From NCBI RefSeq assembly GCF_001583495.1, contig NZ_LQAQ01000001.1:1-36748 (forward strand): a stretch of DNA of 36,748 bases. Reading direction: 5' to 3'. A program made the position numbers and the translations under genes. This stretch comes from Flammeovirga sp. SJP92 (GTDB taxonomy: Bacteria > Bacteroidota > Bacteroidia > Cytophagales > Flammeovirgaceae). Shown here piece by piece: positions 28,214 through 36,634 of the stretch (position 1 is its first letter; each line of letters opens with the position of its first letter). Below the pieces are notes generated by a model. The model was given only the letters and a program-made list of their open reading frames with translations, was not told where the DNA came from and searched no databases.

Positions 28214-28546
28214 TCAATAGAAAGGATTATCCTTGATTAAGAATAATCTCAAATGATGCATTATTCTTTTGAAAAAAGAACTCTTTAAACCTTCCTTGTA
28301 AAGTCTAATTATTTTCAAACACTTTGTATGTGAAAGGCTTACTTTTTCACCAATGGATCTAGATGAAAAACCATGAAGATGATACTTTATGACCAATTCT
28401 TTTGTTTGTTTATCAGATTGACCTTTTAAGACCTCCCTTACACATTTATTTACATGTTTTGTGCTTGTGTTAAGCTCTTTAGCTATCTGAGTATTACTGA
28501 GACCTCTTTGTTTAAGTTCTTGAATATCGTTTGAGAAATAGTTCAT
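28214..28546 (-). CDS. Double helix-turn-helix protein
   Basis: 110 residues with two HTH units of the resolvase/sigma-4 style: LKQRGLSNTQIAKELNTSTK (11-30) and LHGFSSRSIGEKVSLSHTKC (57-76), each followed by a recognition-like helix, then a basic tail (SSFFKRIMHHLRLFLIK). It is probably a DNA-binding regulator of the methylase it is coupled to, or a target-recognition helper. The Trp-rich features of transposase proteins are absent. Confidence 0.7.
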   Translation of the reverse strand: MNYFSNDIQELKQRGLSNTQIAKELNTSTKHVNKCVREVLKGQSDKQTKELVIKYHLHGFSSRSIGEKVSLSHTKCLKIIRLYKEGLKSSFFKRIMHHLRLFLIKDNPFY

Positions 28547-28576
28547 TTGTTATTAATCATTAAGTAGAAAATTTCA

Positions 28577-29419
28577 TTACTTTTCTTCATCCACAATTTT
28601 TTTATTATGAATATCATAATAGATTTTTTCTCCTTCAGAGTATCTGTTCTTTTCGCAATGTGCAATACCAGGATAGTTACACTGAATCACACATTGAGCA
28701 TCATATTCACTCATACTACCTCCTCTTGCTGTTCCTGCGGTGGTAGATTGGAAAATAACGATAAAAAATGTGTTAGGATATTTCTTTCGTAAATAGTCAA
28801 AATCCCCCTGTTTTGCCCCTTTTACTTTTGAAAAGCTGTCAATAGCTACTACATCAAACTTTCTGGCTGCTTCTTCTAAGTCTTTAATGCCATTGGGAGT
28901 ATCTGATACGATGTAGGTATTTCTTTGAGCATGTGCAGAGATATGTTTGTCTCTCATATTTGAGATCAACTTACTGTCTCCAGCCATTTCCAATGAAAAG
29001 AAGCAAACACTATAACCTGCAATACCGAATGCATTCATAATCTGAAAAAGAAGGGTAGATTTTCCTGCTCCCTTTTGGCCTCTGAGCACTAAAGCATATT
29101 CTTTCCTTTCCACATTTTCTAAGAAGTCACCAACGATTGTAGGTAATTGAATCAGAGTTGTAGAAGGTCTTGTTTTATCAATACGGATAGCACCAAGACT
29201 GCCTACTGATTTCTTATTCTCCTGAATAGTTACTTTTTTCCTTACAGCTGTTTTTTTTCTTGGTGAAGCGGTTTTTGAAACACTTTTCTTGATTGCTTTC
29301 GGGTAATGCTTTTTAATTTCCTGTTCTATGATTTTAAGAGAAATATTATCATCATCCTTTAATGCCTGCTGATATATTTTTTTAATATCAGCAGGAACTT
29401 TTCTTAAATCTATGTTCAT
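28577..29419 (-). CDS. RecA/DnaB-fold ATPase
   Basis: 280 residues. After a Lys-rich N-terminal region (about 1-75), the ATPase core has Walker A LRGQKGAGKSTLLFQ (112-126; Lys120), a SLEMA strand at 142-146 with catalytic-type Glu144, Walker B FDVVAIDSF (188-196; Asp194), and a sensor-like IVIFQST. The G-x-x-G-x-GKST plus SLEM combination is that of RadA, DnaB and KaiC-type ATPases. It likely acts on DNA beside the helicase encoded in the same operon. The oligomer and the substrate are unknown. Residues 45-63 are basic and probably bind nucleic acid. Confidence 0.82.
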   Translation of the reverse strand: MNIDLRKVPADIKKIYQQALKDDDNISLKIIEQEIKKHYPKAIKKSVSKTASPRKKTAVRKKVTIQENKKSVGSLGAIRIDKTRPSTTLIQLPTIVGDFLENVERKEYALVLRGQKGAGKSTLLFQIMNAFGIAGYSVCFFSLEMAGDSKLISNMRDKHISAHAQRNTYIVSDTPNGIKDLEEAARKFDVVAIDSFSKVKGAKQGDFDYLRKKYPNTFFIVIFQSTTAGTARGGSMSEYDAQCVIQCNYPGIAHCEKNRYSEGEKIYYDIHNKKIVDEEK

Positions 29420-29446
29420 CTGTTAGCTTTTGATTAGAGTTTCAGA

Positions 29447-30619
29447 TTAGTTTAACTGGGTGTTACAGTTACAGATACCATTTAAACCATTCAGTTCTTG
29501 TTTGGAAATAGAAACCTTACCTCCATTTTCTATGGCCTTGATCAATGATTTTTTAGCGTTGTGAACTTCTTTATAGTAAATGTCTCCTTCACATACTTTC
29601 CCTTTAGAAAGGGCCGATTCAAATGCATTACGAAGTGTTTCAAGCCTTTTTATATTACCTGAAAAATCACCGCCTTCAACTGTAATAAATCGTTTCAAAA
29701 GCCCCACAGAAGTCCTGATTGATGTTTGGTTGGTTAGTTTGAGTATTGTTTCTTCAAAATCATTCTTAACATCAATCTGAGCGAGATCCTGTTCTTTCTC
29801 CAAGTCGTTAATTACTTTAGTAAGAGCTGAGTGGATAGTATTGATTGTTTCTTTGTAAGGGCTGTTTTTATCAATCTTTTTCTCAGTGATTGCTCTTTCA
29901 AAAGCTCTGAACAGAGAAAGAAACTGCTTTTTATTTTTTTCTTTGCCAATAAATGTTTTGAATCTTCTGATCAGTTTTAAATCATCAGAGAATGCAAACA
30001 CGAGCGTTCTATTTTTATTAGAACAGGCAGGAGTACTTTTCTTTTTGGGAGTAACACTTTTTTTAGCAGTACTTTTACCTTTCTTCTGTTTTAAATAATC
30101 AGATTCTATGTAAAAATATTTTATCTCACCATCAAATGAATCAATGGAAAAGTAGGTATCATGAAAAGTAAAATCACTTGCTTTATTTAATTCTAACCAA
30201 GATCCTTCCTTATTATACAATTGAGACAATTGTACTGAATTAGTCTGTACATGAAGAATTTTTCTCTTTCCTGATAAATTAGGAGCAAGAGTATCACAAT
30301 ATAAATAGTGGTTGATGTTATTCTTTAACCATTGCTTCAACTGTGAAAGATTCTTTGGAGTATCTGCAGACTTCACATTTTTACTTTCTCCTTTCTTCTT
30401 GCTTGGCGAAGGTGCAGATGATTTAAGTTTCTTCTCAAAAAGAAAGTTAAGAGCATCCAGTGACTCATCCACCATAGATTTGATTTCCTTATCATCGTCA
30501 TATAATGACTTGGAATCATCAATCAGTTCAATGGCTTCTGTCAGGCCATTGTCATCGATTAGAGCTTTATGCTTTTTATAAAGTTCCTGGTAGTTTTTTA
30601 AGTTAGCTTTTACTGACAT
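29447..30619 (-). CDS. Unknown 390-residue protein of the helicase operon
   Basis: Three helical or mixed parts are joined by Lys/Ser-rich linkers (about 69-85 SPSKKKGESKNVKSADTPKN, and about 178-200). The middle part has LVFAFSDDLKLIRRFKTFIG, and the C-terminal part is mostly helix, ending in a Cys pair (GICNCNTQLN). No known domain is recognised. It lies between the helicase gene (21-bp gap) and the ATPase gene (27-bp gap) in the same operon, so it may scaffold or adapt the two. Confidence 0.65.
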   Translation of the reverse strand: MSVKANLKNYQELYKKHKALIDDNGLTEAIELIDDSKSLYDDDKEIKSMVDESLDALNFLFEKKLKSSAPSPSKKKGESKNVKSADTPKNLSQLKQWLKNNINHYLYCDTLAPNLSGKRKILHVQTNSVQLSQLYNKEGSWLELNKASDFTFHDTYFSIDSFDGEIKYFYIESDYLKQKKGKSTAKKSVTPKKKSTPACSNKNRTLVFAFSDDLKLIRRFKTFIGKEKNKKQFLSLFRAFERAITEKKIDKNSPYKETINTIHSALTKVINDLEKEQDLAQIDVKNDFEETILKLTNQTSIRTSVGLLKRFITVEGGDFSGNIKRLETLRNAFESALSKGKVCEGDIYYKEVHNAKKSLIKAIENGGKVSISKQELNGLNGICNCNTQLN

Positions 30620-30640
30620 TTTTATAAAAGGTTAATAGGT

Positions 30641-33600
30641 TTATTCTTGCTCTAATTGAAGCTTTTTCATTCTGATACGAACAATTTTAAGTTTAGCCCT
30701 CGCTTTCACTTTAATTATGTTCGCCTTCTTCTCTGCCTCAATTTTCTTTTTAATCTCAGCAGCAGAAATACGGCTAGAATCATTTTCCTTACTTTTAGTG
30801 GCAGGTGTTATTTTAATTTTCCTCTTATTCTCCACCGTTGGTATATCACATTTAGAATGATCAATATCTGCGAAAGAATAAGACAATACATAGTTGAGGT
30901 CTGAAAACTCCTTGGCTCTTCCTTCAGGGGTTGCACCATCGATATTCATGGTTTCTTTATACTCTCGTATTTTTTCTATTACCTCATTGAAGTAGTCAGG
31001 AGATGTTAGCGTTTTTCTCAGTGTTTCCTTTGCCGTTATATCTTTCTCCACAGATTCAATAATCTTTTCAATATCATCCTCCTCGCTAAAACCTCTTTTC
31101 TCAATAACAGATCTTACCGTAGATTGATAGACTTTCATATTGTCCCGGAACCTGTCTATGTAATACATACCAGTCACCTGACCATTTGCCGACTTCAGTC
31201 TGCGAGAAAATTTCAAAAGTATTTTATCCTCAATACTTGTAGCATCATTTTCATCAAAGTTCAATTCACTAAGCTCATTGAAAAGGTTCATGTGCCTTAA
31301 CGCTTCATCATACGCTCTTTTTGACGTATTACCGTAGGTCCTATTTTTGAAATCCTCATAATCTTTATACGGGTTTTTCAAATAATGCCTTTGTGAAAAG
31401 TTTGACTTCTGTCTTAAAAAGTCAGCAAAAACAGTATCTCTATCATCGTTGAGCCTACTTTTCAAAGCACTGAATTCACTAAGAGATTTTTTCGTTTCAT
31501 AAAGTGAGGAAATTTCACCTTCAACGTCCATTAACTCTGTTTTGATCTCATGATCTGCTAATACTTTTAAATCAGTGATCAAGGCCATTTTCACTTCCTG
31601 CGGGTCCAATGACTCCTCATCAAGAACATTCTTTCTGTCCCCTCTTGCCCAAAGTGTATTGATTCTTGATGTTTTCTCTTCCAGCTTCTGAAAAATGAAA
31701 ACATCCATAGAGTTCTCCACCAAAGGCATCACTAAGCGAACAATACCATACTTATTGCCTTGTCTGTAAATCCTTCCATTAAGTTGTTGTACACCTGTAG
31801 AGTTCCAGTCAGGAAGGCAATTGATTAGTACAGTACCGTACTTTTGAAGGTTAATACCTTCTTTGATAGTAGAACTGCCAATGATGACTTTGATTTCTCC
31901 AGCTTGAAAAGCATTCTTTATCTTTTCTTTTTTGTTTGTTGTGGTGCTTCCTGTTATGATTTCAACCTCGGAAACTGTACCTCCAGTGGTAGATTTCACC
32001 TTGTCTTTGTAACCACATTCTTGGATTAAATACTGCTTTACCAGTTCAAAGTAATCTTTGCCTCTATCAATATAAATCACCACACCTGAAATATGCTCAT
32101 CTCTTTTTACGTGGTAATCACGGACTGATTTAGCACATAAACAGGCATACTTGATTTTCGGGGAGTCATTTACGAATTGAGCAGCAGTTAGCTGACTTGG
32201 CGGTGTTTTTTCAAATATATGTGGAGACAATGCATTATTAATGGATTGACCCATCATTTTAAGAATAGCACCCGTATCATTTTTAGGAGCATTATTAGCA
32301 GCTGCAACGATAGCCAACTGATTTTGTTCCTGTCTTTCAGTCATAGAGATATATGTGACCTTCTGTTCCTTTAGAGGAAGCTTCACAGCCTCACCATTTA
32401 CCATTTTAGTGGTAAGAGGAAGGTTTATCTTGCATGGCCTTGGCACATTGGCCTCATCACCCGTTTTGTAGTTGATGTTATTGTAAAGCAACTTACCTAA
32501 CACAAGCATGTTATTGAAGCTCTTTACAACTACCTTTTTATCTAAGGACCCATTGGGTTTTACTACAGTTTCGAAAGTTTCATCAATGAAAGTCTCAAAA
32601 AATCTATTCAGGTTGAATAGATTCATATCGTTCAAATTCTCTCGAGCAACATAACTGAGCATGGAGAAAACTTCCAATGGAGAATTGTTAAAAGGCGTTG
32701 CCGTAAGGAGCATAACATTTCCCTTGAACTTATTCTGTATGTAATTGGTCACAAAGAATAACTGTCTTGCTCTCTGACTGCCTGTACTGCCACTGAAATT
32801 GAAACGTTTAGCACTTTCTCCATCATCTTTTTTTACATCGCCAAATAAGTTCTTGAAGTTGTGAGCTTCATCCACTACAACATAATCAAAGCCTAGTGTG
32901 TCAATGTTGCAAACAGTGTCAAATGTAGATTCACTGATTTCATTATCAATAGATTCTCTCCTTTGCTGGTCCCTTCTTTGCTGTCCCTTGGATGGCACCA
33001 AACCTATAAGTTTATGGTAGCCGGCATTATCTTTTTTCAAATCATGAAAATCCTGCTCTAATATGTTGCTTATCTCATTTACAAAGTCACCTTCAAGATT
33101 TGTGGAGAAACCAATCTTTTTAAGCCCTTCGAATGTTACTAATGTGATCGTATTATCATCGACTACTGTATCAAAATCAATATCATTCTCCTGACAGATC
33201 TTATTGTTCAGATTGTACCATTCATTGATCTTGATACCCGTTCCGGAAAGAACACCTTTTAATTTTTTTCCATTGTCATCCACCTTACCAAACATTTCTG
33301 AAATCCAGTTGGAATAAGTAGGATTAGGTACAATGATAAGTGGCTTTTTACACCTGCCTTGCTGCATAGCAGATGCAATCTGAGATATTGCTGTGATGGT
33401 CTTGCCTACTCCAACATCAAAGGCGATGATTCCTGATTTCTTTATATCCATAAAGGCTACTCCATCCCTTTGTGCAGGTCTCAAAGAGAAATTAAAACCA
33501 TGAAAAGAATCTGAAACTTCCAATGCGATAGGCACCTTCTTTGAGATAATATCACAATAACCGTTGAACTGTTCATTCCAAAGACGATCTAACTTCATTC

Positions 33601-34411
33601 GTTCATTGACCGATATACCCTCATGCAGAAATTTAGCGTAAAGCTTCTCTCCTTCTTCCACGGCCTTCATCTTATCTCTCTCAAAAACTTTCTTATCCAT
33701 ATCCCTTGGCTTTCTAGCCCCCTGCAGATAATAGAGATTAATGAACTGACCTGACATATTCCTTGGCAGTTCATCTTCAGAAAGATGAAGCAAATACATT
33801 TCAAAAGCCGTAGAAAGTGCAGTCGGTTCCTCCAAGTACAATCCTAAGTCATCATTGTATTCTGAAATAAGATGTTCCTGTGAGAATTTACTGATAGCTT
33901 TCAATATTGGTCTGTCAGCAATACTTTTATTGAAAAATGAAAGTGCTTTAGGTTTGAATTTATTGATAACACGAATATGATTTTCATAAGCATTCTGACC
34001 ATACTTACTGATAATATCCTCTTCAATCGATTTTACCTCACGTTCTAAAGCGTATAAATTCTTTGAAAGAAAAACAGCTAATGGCTGAGGGTATTCCACC
34101 CCTTTCTTGATAAATAAAACACCATTTTTCACAAATTGACTGATCTCTTTATCTGTCAATGAAAAGTGATTGTAAACCTTTGATTTCTTCCAGTTCTTTA
34201 ATGGAAGGCCCATTTTATGCTGATACCAATTATAGGCTTTTATCTCGTCAATGGTTAAATCCGGGTTCCATTTTTCGACCATCTGATCAAAAGACTTCGC
34301 AAGATCAGAACTGACACTACCTAACCCCTGTAAATTGCCTTTACTGATATTCTTTATTAGGTTCTTTGTCTGCTGATCTAGTTTTCCAGTATATCTATTA
34401 ATGAGTGTCAT
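30641..34411 (-). CDS. Large SNF2-type DNA helicase, DarB-like class
   Basis: 1256 residues. Superfamily 2 helicase motifs of the SNF2 class are complete: motif I FDVGVGKTIT (331-340, GVGKT), motif II VVVDEAHNFKN (DEAH at 514-517), motif III LLTATPFNN (TATP at 570-573), motif V GSSTIKEGINLQ (845-856) and motif VI QQLNGRIYRQGN (875-886). About 310 residues precede motif I and about 340 helical residues follow motif VI. The C-terminus ends with KARAKLKIVRIR (1236-1247). Such long helicases are carried by phages and plasmids, often fused to an N6 methylase, as in P1 DarB. Here the methylase is a separate gene three places upstream. The start overlaps the 165-residue gene by 14 bp. Role: probably DNA translocation or remodelling linked to methylation. 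This is inference. Confidence 0.85.
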   Translation of the reverse strand: MTLINRYTGKLDQQTKNLIKNISKGNLQGLGSVSSDLAKSFDQMVEKWNPDLTIDEIKAYNWYQHKMGLPLKNWKKSKVYNHFSLTDKEISQFVKNGVLFIKKGVEYPQPLAVFLSKNLYALEREVKSIEEDIISKYGQNAYENHIRVINKFKPKALSFFNKSIADRPILKAISKFSQEHLISEYNDDLGLYLEEPTALSTAFEMYLLHLSEDELPRNMSGQFINLYYLQGARKPRDMDKKVFERDKMKAVEEGEKLYAKFLHEGISVNERMKLDRLWNEQFNGYCDIISKKVPIALEVSDSFHGFNFSLRPAQRDGVAFMDIKKSGIIAFDVGVGKTITAISQIASAMQQGRCKKPLIIVPNPTYSNWISEMFGKVDDNGKKLKGVLSGTGIKINEWYNLNNKICQENDIDFDTVVDDNTITLVTFEGLKKIGFSTNLEGDFVNEISNILEQDFHDLKKDNAGYHKLIGLVPSKGQQRRDQQRRESIDNEISESTFDTVCNIDTLGFDYVVVDEAHNFKNLFGDVKKDDGESAKRFNFSGSTGSQRARQLFFVTNYIQNKFKGNVMLLTATPFNNSPLEVFSMLSYVARENLNDMNLFNLNRFFETFIDETFETVVKPNGSLDKKVVVKSFNNMLVLGKLLYNNINYKTGDEANVPRPCKINLPLTTKMVNGEAVKLPLKEQKVTYISMTERQEQNQLAIVAAANNAPKNDTGAILKMMGQSINNALSPHIFEKTPPSQLTAAQFVNDSPKIKYACLCAKSVRDYHVKRDEHISGVVIYIDRGKDYFELVKQYLIQECGYKDKVKSTTGGTVSEVEIITGSTTTNKKEKIKNAFQAGEIKVIIGSSTIKEGINLQKYGTVLINCLPDWNSTGVQQLNGRIYRQGNKYGIVRLVMPLVENSMDVFIFQKLEEKTSRINTLWARGDRKNVLDEESLDPQEVKMALITDLKVLADHEIKTELMDVEGEISSLYETKKSLSEFSALKSRLNDDRDTVFADFLRQKSNFSQRHYLKNPYKDYEDFKNRTYGNTSKRAYDEALRHMNLFNELSELNFDENDATSIEDKILLKFSRRLKSANGQVTGMYYIDRFRDNMKVYQSTVRSVIEKRGFSEEDDIEKIIESVEKDITAKETLRKTLTSPDYFNEVIEKIREYKETMNIDGATPEGRAKEFSDLNYVLSYSFADIDHSKCDIPTVENKRKIKITPATKSKENDSSRISAAEIKKKIEAEKKANIIKVKARAKLKIVRIRMKKLQLEQE

Positions 34412-34895
34412 TTGTGTTCTTTAATCTGATTTCTAGTAGTTGTTTTCTGATACGAATGATTTTTATTTTCGCCTTAGCTTTAGCTAGTATTATTTCTTTT
34501 TCAGTTTTATGTTTTAAACGGTTTTTGAAATAGTCCACTACTTCTTTTTCACCACCTTTCACCATAAAAGGAAAAAATAAGCTTGTTGTCCTGATCGTCT
34601 GCCCAATTATTTTATCAGGGTTGATTTCAAAATAGTTCGAGCATTGAGATAAATCCTTAAAAGTAAGTTCAGCATTACTGAATTGACTTGAAAGACCTTC
34701 TATTATTTTATCATCAACTTCACTAATTTCTTTAGGAGGTTTTCTTCCATAATTGTAATACTCAATATTCTCTTTATTGATCCTCTGAGTAATATCATTT
34801 TCGGACAATCCAGCCTTAATCAGTTCATTTTTATTCCTGGTAGAAACTAAATGATAGTAATGTGATCTTGCTCTATAAAATGCATTTCTATTCAT
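34398..34895 (-). CDS. 165-residue protein sharing the helicase's C-terminal motif
   Basis: A basic, helical protein starting MNRNAFYRARSHYYHLVSTR. No domain is recognised. Near its end KAKAKIKIIRIR (139-150) matches KARAKLKIVRIR at the end of the helicase at 9 of 12 positions, with the rest conservative. The underlying DNA is also similar. It overlaps the helicase start by 14 bp and the preceding gene by 8 bp, so production is coupled. It may be a piece of a once-larger protein or carry a shared targeting tag. Confidence 0.7.
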   Translation of the reverse strand: MNRNAFYRARSHYYHLVSTRNKNELIKAGLSENDITQRINKENIEYYNYGRKPPKEISEVDDKIIEGLSSQFSNAELTFKDLSQCSNYFEINPDKIIGQTIRTTSLFFPFMVKGGEKEVVDYFKNRLKHKTEKEIILAKAKAKIKIIRIRKQLLEIRLKNTNDTH

Positions 34896-35085
34896 GTTCG
34901 AAATTCAGTTGCATCACCGATTCACTCAACGACAAATTTTCAGTTGCCATCATACTAATGATTCTGCTCTCAATAAACTTATACCCTTCTTTTGATGATA
35001 ATTGAGCCTTTAATAAACTTTTAAGTTTACTTTCGTTGGCTTTTAAAAAATTGTAGATTTCATCTCTTATCGATTTCTCTGTCAT
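34888..35085 (-). CDS. Small helical protein in the methylase-helicase operon
   Basis: 65 residues starting MTEKSIRDEIYNFLKANESK, all helix, with LSSKEGYKFIESRIISMMAT in the middle. It overlaps the methylase gene by 4 bp and the following gene by 8 bp. No family is known. The coupling suggests a subunit of the same assembly. Confidence 0.65.
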   Translation of the reverse strand: MTEKSIRDEIYNFLKANESKLKSLLKAQLSSKEGYKFIESRIISMMATENLSLSESVMQLNFEHE

Positions 35086-35843
35086 TTCTTTCTCAGTATA
35101 ATAATATCAGTTGGAACTTTTGTTGTGTCAAATATGGAAGGCAATCTATAGGCATCTTCCAGCGTACATTTACTGTCTAATATGCTTTTTAAACCGTTCA
35201 GATTATTGTTGTTTGAAAGGAAAGCTGAAGCGGTGAGTATCACCATCAAACCATCTTTTTTCAGAAGGTCCAATGACTTAAGAATGAAAAAACCATCCAA
35301 AGTGATTTTCTTTATTCCCAGTTTCTTCAATTCATTACGAAAGTAAATCGAGTACTTGTTTTTGTGTTCAGGACCATAGGGTGGATTCGTCATAATAAGA
35401 TCAAATGGGTACCCTTTTAAATTACTGGTGCCTGATTTCAGTCTGCTTCTTTTGTGCTTCTCTAAAAAAGTCTCTTCGAAGTACCCTTGAAAGTGATGGG
35501 AATCGGGGTATAAGGCTTTGCCAACTGCATGGTTCTTTTCATCTCTCTCTACAAAATACAGTTGAGAGTGGTTTTCTGAAGGGAAGTATTCCAATAGCCT
35601 TCCCGTACCTGATGAGGGATCTAATACACTCCCCCCTTGGTAACCATGTTTGACTGCCAGCTTATACATTATTTCACTAATGAAAAAAGGGGTGAAATAT
35701 TCATATAAATTATATTCCCCAGTATCCTTTTCTCTTGGTGGATTGTAATTCTTGAGAAATTCAATTTCTGTCTCAGTGAGTTGATAGTTCTCAGCTTTGA
35801 TCAAATCATCAACCAGTGAGTTATATTTCGCTTCAGCTTTCAT
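35082..35843 (-). CDS. N6-adenine DNA methyltransferase
   Basis: 253 residues of the gamma/N12-type class. An EYFTPFFISEIMYKLA segment (48-63) precedes motif I VLDPSSGTGRLLEY (73-86), which binds S-adenosylmethionine. Motif IV is LIMTNPPYGPEH, with catalytic NPPY at 153-156. The rest reads KSLDLLKKDGLMVILTASAF and DAYRLPSIFDTTKVPTDIII, as in type I-like modification subunits. There is no target-recognition domain in the protein, so specificity must come from elsewhere. It is the first gene of the translationally coupled set with the SNF2 helicase and may be the methylase half of a split DarB-like protein. Confidence 0.88.
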   Translation of the reverse strand: MKAEAKYNSLVDDLIKAENYQLTETEIEFLKNYNPPREKDTGEYNLYEYFTPFFISEIMYKLAVKHGYQGGSVLDPSSGTGRLLEYFPSENHSQLYFVERDEKNHAVGKALYPDSHHFQGYFEETFLEKHKRSRLKSGTSNLKGYPFDLIMTNPPYGPEHKNKYSIYFRNELKKLGIKKITLDGFFILKSLDLLKKDGLMVILTASAFLSNNNNLNGLKSILDSKCTLEDAYRLPSIFDTTKVPTDIIILRKK

Positions 35844-35844
35844 C

Positions 35845-36193
35845 TTAACCGATAATGTACTTTTTCACTTTCTTGTTGTTTGAGGTTACTTTTTTTAAAG
35901 TTCCATTTAAAGGTTTTGTATATTTCCTTTCAAGAAGGGCTATTTTCATAAATAGGTGCAACATTGTTCTTGGATTTTTTTTTACTTTAATACATTTGAT
36001 TTCAGTACATTCAACAGAAAAAATGATGACGAAGCTTATTAAAATTCATTCCTCTTTCATCCCGTTTTTGATTACATATACGGCATCCAGTAATAGAGTG
36101 AAAATGTACTGCTCTTCCATTTTCAGATGTATTATCAAACAGGTAAAGAGGATAAATTGAAATAAAACAGATTAAAATGAGGAATAGGTTCAT
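35845..36193 (-). pseudogene. Frameshifted gene upstream of the methylase
   Basis: The frame from ATG 36193 reads MNLFLILICFISIYPLYLFD, then TGCRICNQKRDERG, and stops at 36011. The frame shifted at a run of six T (near 36018-36023) continues without interruption as SVECTEIKCIKVKKNPRTML, then HLFMKIALLERKYTKPLNGT, to a stop at 35845. Joined, this is a protein of about 115 residues with a hydrophobic start and Cys pairs (CRIC, C-x4-C), one base before the methylase ATG. A true inactivation, a programmed shift or a sequence error are all possible. Alternatively ATG 35949 or 35964 starts a small separate gene. Confidence 0.45.
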
Positions 36194-36228
36194 ATTACTG
36201 CTCTGTTATGGGCAAACTGAATCAACAG

Positions 36229-36489
36229 TTAAACTTTCATTTTTTTCTTCATTTCAACAACATTTGTAGTAAATGTTAAGCCGTTATGAGTAAACACATA
36301 TTGTCTTTTAACCATATCGTCAAAAATTTTTCTGTTGTGAAGCATTTTTCCTAAATCTATTTGCTTCCTGATTTCGTTTCTTAATCCTTTTGATAGTCCT
36401 ATTGTATTGATGACTAAATCAATAGTGTTTTGAAAAACTTCATCTTTCTTTTTTGCTGACAATGAAGAAAAAAGTTTTTTAGTTGCCAT
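36229..36489 (-). CDS. Small helical protein, unknown
   Basis: The start at MATKKLFSSLSAKKKDEVFQ gives 86 residues; an in-frame ATG ten codons upstream lies close to the terminator of the preceding gene. It is helical and basic (LSKGLRNEIRKQIDLGKMLH), ending in KKKMKV. No family is recognised. It reads in the same direction as the methylase-helicase operon. Confidence 0.6.
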   Translation of the reverse strand: MATKKLFSSLSAKKKDEVFQNTIDLVINTIGLSKGLRNEIRKQIDLGKMLHNRKIFDDMVKRQYVFTHNGLTFTTNVVEMKKKMKV

Positions 36490-36529
36490 AATATTGATAT
36501 TTAAGCCAGCCCATAACAATAAATATAAA

Positions 36530-36545
36530 ACAACAGGGCTGTTGT
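36530..36545 (-). terminator. Short hairpin terminator
   Basis: ACAACAG and CTGTTGT form a 7-bp stem around GG, followed on the minus strand by TTTATATTTATT. It lies downstream of the partial gene ending at 36635 and separates it from the gene at 36489. Confidence 0.55.
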
Positions 36546-36634
36546 GCTGGATTATACTTTGTGCTACTATTCATCATTTGTGGTCGGCTGATAGGGTTTC
36601 ACACTTAATCCTTGCTGTTTCATATTTGTAGCCG

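Noticed and set aside
29580-30904. Several plus-strand frames of 60-90 residues
   Set aside because: All are antisense to the 390-residue and helicase genes; their hydrophobic look comes from reversed Lys/Glu codons.
35855-36160. 101-residue plus-strand frame
   Set aside because: Antisense to the frameshifted minus-strand gene, with no motif and no matching neighbours.
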